Positions 12,915 to 15,259 of a DNA stretch of 15,259 bases are shown piece by piece (within the stretch, counting starts at the first letter, position 1; every line of letters starts with the position of its first letter). The position numbers were made by a program, and so were the translations under genes. Origin of the DNA: JALYGJ01 sp963781705 (GTDB lineage Bacteria; Chloroflexota; Limnocylindria; Limnocylindrales; CSP1-4); NCBI GenBank assembly GCA_963781705.1, contig CAWAGP010000007.1, forward strand, positions 1-15,259, written 5' to 3'. Below the pieces are notes generated by a model. The model had not been told where the DNA came from. It did no database searches and worked only from the letters and a program-made list of their open reading frames with translations.

Positions 12915-13856
12915 GTGCCCAGGCGTGGCGCTGTCGCGCTCGTGACGACCGTCCTGGCCGTGCTGTTGCTGTTCAGCTTCAAGCCGGCCGATCAATCGCG
13001 GGCCAGTGGCCTACCCAGCAATGCCGCGATCGGCACGCCGCCACCAACGCAGGCGCCGGTGGCGGTCGGCCAGCGACCCACGCCAACGCCCCCGCCGACC
13101 GGCCAGCCACCCTCTACCCAGGGCCCGCAGCCCACCTCTCAGCCCAACGGCGGCAACGGCAACGCCTCGGGCACCTTCACCGGCGATGCCATCAACACGC
13201 CGTACGGGACGGTGCAGATCGCGCTGGTGGTCCAGAACGGCCAGATCGTCGACGTCCAGGAGCTCCAGCTGCCCTCGGACCGGCAACTGTCGGCGCAGAT
13301 CAGCCGCGAGGCCGGCCCAATGTTGCGCCAGGAGGTGCTGCAGGCCCAGAGCGCGAACATCCAGGGCGTCTCCGGGGCGAGCTATACCTCGTACGGCTTC
13401 TACCTTTCCCTCCAGTCGGCGCTGGGCAGGATCCAGAATGACGCCCACCCTGGCCGCGGCGCAGCCGCGTGTCGAGCACATCATGGGCACCGCGATCGTC
13501 GTCGACGTCCGCGACGGCGAGGCCGTGCCGGGCTCGATCGCGCGAGCGACGCAGGCCGCGTTCGAGCATTTTCGCCTGGTCGACCAGCGCTTCAGCACGT
13601 ACCGCGAGGACAGCGAGGTGAGCCGTCTCAATCGCGGCGAGCTGGCGGCCCAGGAGACGAGCGCGGAGCTGCGCGAGGTTCTCGCCATGTGCGAGCAGGC
13701 ACGCATCGCGAGCGACGGTTACTTCGACATCCGCGCCCACCGGCGCGACGGCCAGCTGGATCCATCGGGGCTGGTCAAGGGATGGTCGGTCGAGGGCGCC
13801 GCCCGCATCCTGCGCGTCGCCGGGGCGGCCAATTTCACCATCAACGCCGCCGGTGA
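12915..13856 (+). CDS. Membrane-anchored FMN_bind protein (flavinylation target), stop codon displaced
   Basis: From GTG 12915 the protein starts with a basic end and a hydrophobic helix (about 6-20, VALVTTVLAVLLLFSF), an N-terminal anchor or signal. A Pro/Thr/Gln-rich linker (about 35-85) follows, then an FMN_bind domain (about 87-174) with GTVQIALVVQNGQIVDVQEL and the flavinylation motif SGAS (153-156). Known: ApbE links FMN by phosphoester to the last Thr/Ser of the S/T-G-A-T/S motif in NqrC/RnfG-type proteins, so Ser156 is the expected site. The domain ends at about 174 (LQSALGRIQ, 13436), but the frame has no stop until 13856. The 139 extra residues are Arg/Gly/Pro-rich and overlap apbE, so they look like out-of-frame sequence. 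A TGA overlapping the apbE ATG (13438-13441) lies in another frame, as if one base were lost. The functional end is probably near 13441. Confidence 0.8.
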   Translation: MPRRGAVALVTTVLAVLLLFSFKPADQSRASGLPSNAAIGTPPPTQAPVAVGQRPTPTPPPTGQPPSTQGPQPTSQPNGGNGNASGTFTGDAINTPYGTVQIALVVQNGQIVDVQELQLPSDRQLSAQISREAGPMLRQEVLQAQSANIQGVSGASYTSYGFYLSLQSALGRIQNDAHPGRGAAACRAHHGHRDRRRRPRRRGRAGLDRASDAGRVRAFSPGRPALQHVPRGQRGEPSQSRRAGGPGDERGAARGSRHVRAGTHRERRLLRHPRPPARRPAGSIGAGQGMVGRGRRPHPARRRGGQFHHQRRR

Positions 13857-14229
13857 CCTGGTCGTCCGCGGCGAACCGGAACAGGGCGCGCCATGGCGGA
13901 TCGGCATCCGCAATCCGTGGGACGCCCAAACGGTCGTGGCGGTCGTCGAAACGCGCAACCTGGCGATTGCCACTTCGGCCACCTATGAGCGCGGCGAGCA
14001 CATCGTCGACCCGCACAGCGGGCGGGTGGCCAACGGCGTGGCGAGCATGACCGTGGTCGGCCCGAGCCTGACCTGGGCGGACACGTGGGCGACAGCGGCC
14101 TTCGCAATGGGCGTGCGCGGCGTGGACTGGGTGGCGCGCGAGCTTGACGGCTACGAGGCGCTCGCGGTGACGCTCGACCGGCGCCTGGTCATGACTGCGG
14201 GGTTCGAGCGCCTCCGGGCCTGCGACTGA
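13438..14229 (+). CDS. apbE: Short FAD:protein FMN transferase (ApbE family)
   Basis: A 263-residue protein, shorter than lipoprotein-type ApbE (about 330-350), with no signal peptide. Family motifs in order: VEHIMGTAIVVDV at the N-terminus, FSTYREDSEVSRLNRG (the FAD-binding D-S-E-V/I-S-x-L-N region), DPSGLVKGWSVEGA, FTINAAGDLVVRG (the N-x-G/A-G-D motif), ATSATYERGEHIVDPHSGR, and TWADTWATAAFAMG with the Asp and Thr that bind Mg near the end. Known: ApbE transfers FMN from FAD onto Thr/Ser of a target protein. The obvious target is the SGAS motif of the gene just upstream. The ATG at 13438 is chosen because family similarity begins within about 10 residues; the open frame before it, back to 13006, is shadow. 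Oddity: the target appears to be exported while this enzyme has no export signal. Confidence 0.92.
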   Translation: MTPTLAAAQPRVEHIMGTAIVVDVRDGEAVPGSIARATQAAFEHFRLVDQRFSTYREDSEVSRLNRGELAAQETSAELREVLAMCEQARIASDGYFDIRAHRRDGQLDPSGLVKGWSVEGAARILRVAGAANFTINAAGDLVVRGEPEQGAPWRIGIRNPWDAQTVVAVVETRNLAIATSATYERGEHIVDPHSGRVANGVASMTVVGPSLTWADTWATAAFAMGVRGVDWVARELDGYEALAVTLDRRLVMTAGFERLRACD

Positions 14230-14241
14230 AGGCACGCGCCG

Positions 14242-14781
14242 CTAGTCCAGGGTGGCGAAGCTCGGCAGCGGCGCAGTGTCGTCGGGGGGCACGAAGTCGG
14301 CCAGGCGCATCGCTTCGGCCTGCGAAAGCCGCGCCCCCTCGGCGACCAGGCGCTCGTATTCGGCGGGCCCCAGTGCTTCGGCGACGCGCCGGCGCAGGCC
14401 TTTCGTCCTGACGATCGCCGGCGGCGGGGTGCCGCCCACGCGGTTCCTCGCCGAGTCGACGTAGCCGAACAGTTGCGCCGCACGAGCGGCATCCTTGGCC
14501 CATGCCGCCAGCGCCGCCTGACCCTCGAGCGCGAGCCCCACGCCGATCTCATTGCCGGCCTCGGTGAATATCGCGGCCGACTCCAGCAGCGCCGCAACGG
14601 CCTCCTGCCACTTTCCCGCGCTGGCCCGGGCGAAAGCGAGGTTGGTCAGCTGGTCGGCCAGCTCGAGCATCTCATGACGCGCGCGAAAGATGGCGATGCT
14701 CCGCTCGAGATGCGGGATGGCGAGGCTGTAGTCGGTGCTCCAGTAAAGGGCCAGCGACAGGGTTCCCTCGGTGCGCGCCAC
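14242..14781 (-). CDS. C-terminal fragment of a TPR-containing ATPase-type regulator
   Basis: This 179-residue open stretch is the 3' end of the gene that runs in from the right edge, displaced by one frame. It contains two or three helical TPR-like repeats (LALYWSTDYSLAIPHLERSIAIF, LTNLAFARASAGKWQEAVAALLESAAIF, LEGQAALAAWAKDAARAAQLFGYVDSAR) and ends with EYERLVAEGARLSQAEAMRLA, the usual C-terminal tail of large NB-ARC/AAA regulators and cyclase-fused ATPases. No LuxR helix-turn-helix follows; the protein stops at FATLD. Reading the same frame back to about 14848 gives KLAERARDTYEEIGDDLGV, a good TPR helix, so the true coding sequence continues upstream of the GTG at 14781. The stop lies 12 bases from the convergent apbE stop. 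Alone it is unlikely to be a separate functional gene. Confidence 0.7.
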   Translation of the reverse strand: MARTEGTLSLALYWSTDYSLAIPHLERSIAIFRARHEMLELADQLTNLAFARASAGKWQEAVAALLESAAIFTEAGNEIGVGLALEGQAALAAWAKDAARAAQLFGYVDSARNRVGGTPPPAIVRTKGLRRRVAEALGPAEYERLVAEGARLSQAEAMRLADFVPPDDTAPLPSFATLD

Positions 14782-14803
14782 CCCCAGGTCGTCGCCGATC
14801 TCC

Positions 14804-15259
14804 TCATACGTGTCGCGTGCCCGCTCGGCCAGCTTTGCGGCCGCCGCTGAAATCGCCGTTCATGAAGGGCACGAACGATTCGTTGAACAACGCCTCTGCG
14901 AGGCCCGGCTTGTCGCCCGCCGCGTCGAACAGCTCGCGTGCCTCGGTATACCAGCGCGCCATGGATTCGTAGTCGGCCTGCCAGTAGGCGATGCCGCCCG
15001 CCCCGCTGAGCGCCCTGGCGCGCGCCGCCGGTTGCGCCGGGCCGCCGCCGAGCAGGTGGTCGAAGATCGCGCGCGCCTCGGCGAAGCGCCCACGCTGGTG
15101 CCAGAAGCGCCACACCGAACCGGCCGCGACGAGTGCCTCGTCGAGCATGCCCAGGGCGGGCGCGTCGATCAGGGCAATGCGCAGGTTGTCGGCGTCGCGC
15201 TCGAGCCGGTCGAGCCACCCAGCCTGCTGGGCGCCGGTCAATTCCGGACCACTGGCGAC
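14804..15259 (-). CDS. TPR region of an ATPase-type regulator, truncated by window edge and frameshift
   Basis: The frame is open to the right edge, so the N-terminal part (probably a cyclase, kinase or SARP module plus an NTPase) lies outside. LTGAQQAGWLDRLERDADNLRIAL is the typical hinge segment after the NB-ARC/AAA module in these multi-domain proteins. TPR-like helices follow (EARAIFDHLLGGG, ALSGAGGIAYWQADYESMARWYTEARELFDAAGD, EALFNESFVPFMNGDFSGG). At about 14845-14853, in a GGCGGCCGC run, the frame changes: reading on gives GRKAGRAGTRHV and a stop at 14804, while dropping one base restores AAKLAERARDTYEEIGDD in the frame of the downstream piece. It is either a recent pseudogene or a sequence error. 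The protein class is clear; its exact domain make-up is not. Confidence 0.7.
   Translation of the reverse strand, partial: VASGPELTGAQQAGWLDRLERDADNLRIALIDAPALGMLDEALVAAGSVWRFWHQRGRFAEARAIFDHLLGGGPAQPAARARALSGAGGIAYWQADYESMARWYTEARELFDAAGDKPGLAEALFNESFVPFMNGDFSGGRKAGRAGTRHV

Noticed and set aside
13300..14235. Minus-strand open frame of 311 codons
   Set aside because: Antisense shadow of apbE and the FMN_bind gene; no recognisable family sequence.
14242..15259. LuxR (LAL-type) regulator
   Set aside because: The TPR segment would fit, but no C-terminal helix-turn-helix is present before the stop, so a LuxR output domain cannot be claimed.
1..15259. Mobile element, CRISPR array or phage region
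   Set aside because: No transposase, integrase, terminal repeats, spaced direct repeats or phage structural genes were found, and base composition is even across the window.

Overview
The window is high-GC, densely packed bacterial DNA with 16 protein genes or gene pieces. Gene types, GTG starts, short gaps and probable leaderless promoters (a TANNNT box 4-9 nt before the start codon) suggest a high-GC Chloroflexota (Limnocylindria-like) or an actinobacterium. The phylum is inferred from style; no rRNA or tRNA gene is present. I saw no insertion sequence, CRISPR array or phage gene.

Layout. (1) 1-2102 (+): a TetR repressor and a DHA2-type drug exporter, each preceded by the same 18-bp palindromic operator. 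(2) 2210-3834 (+): an AI-2E/PerM family membrane protein, then a lipoprotein carrying one rhodanese domain. (3) 3835-4043: a palindrome-rich gap between convergent genes. (4) 6320-4044 (-): a nitroreductase, a small unrecognised membrane protein and a Gfo/Idh/MocA oxidoreductase; the last two are separated by one base. (5) 6417-7841 (+): a diguanylate cyclase with GAF-like sensory regions, whose stop codon shares the bases CTAG with the stop of the convergent ABC permease. (6) 9600-7838 (-): an ATPase/permease pair of the DrrAB type, divergent from a MarR regulator (9643-10761, +) that is fused to a large beta-rich C-terminal domain resembling LiaF/DUF4097-type folds. A palindrome lies in the 42-bp gap between them. 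(7) 10797-11453 (+): a HAD hydrolase. (8) 11513-14229 (+): a flavin electron-transfer cassette: a heme/FAD/NAD(P)H ferric-reductase-like protein, an anchored FMN_bind protein with an SGAS flavinylation motif, and a short ApbE flavin transferase. (9) 14242 to the right edge (-): the C-terminal TPR half of a large NB-ARC/cyclase/LuxR-type ATPase, broken by a frameshift.

How the genes work together. Two regulator/exporter modules (TetR-MFS and MarR-ABC) look like locally controlled efflux. The 11513-14229 cassette would carry electrons from cytosolic NAD(P)H through FAD and two hemes to a covalently bound FMN outside the membrane, with ApbE attaching the FMN. The points most worth checking are the MarR fusion, the paired TetR operators, the missing stop at the end of the FMN_bind domain, the frameshift in the TPR gene and the palindrome cluster at 3875-3977.
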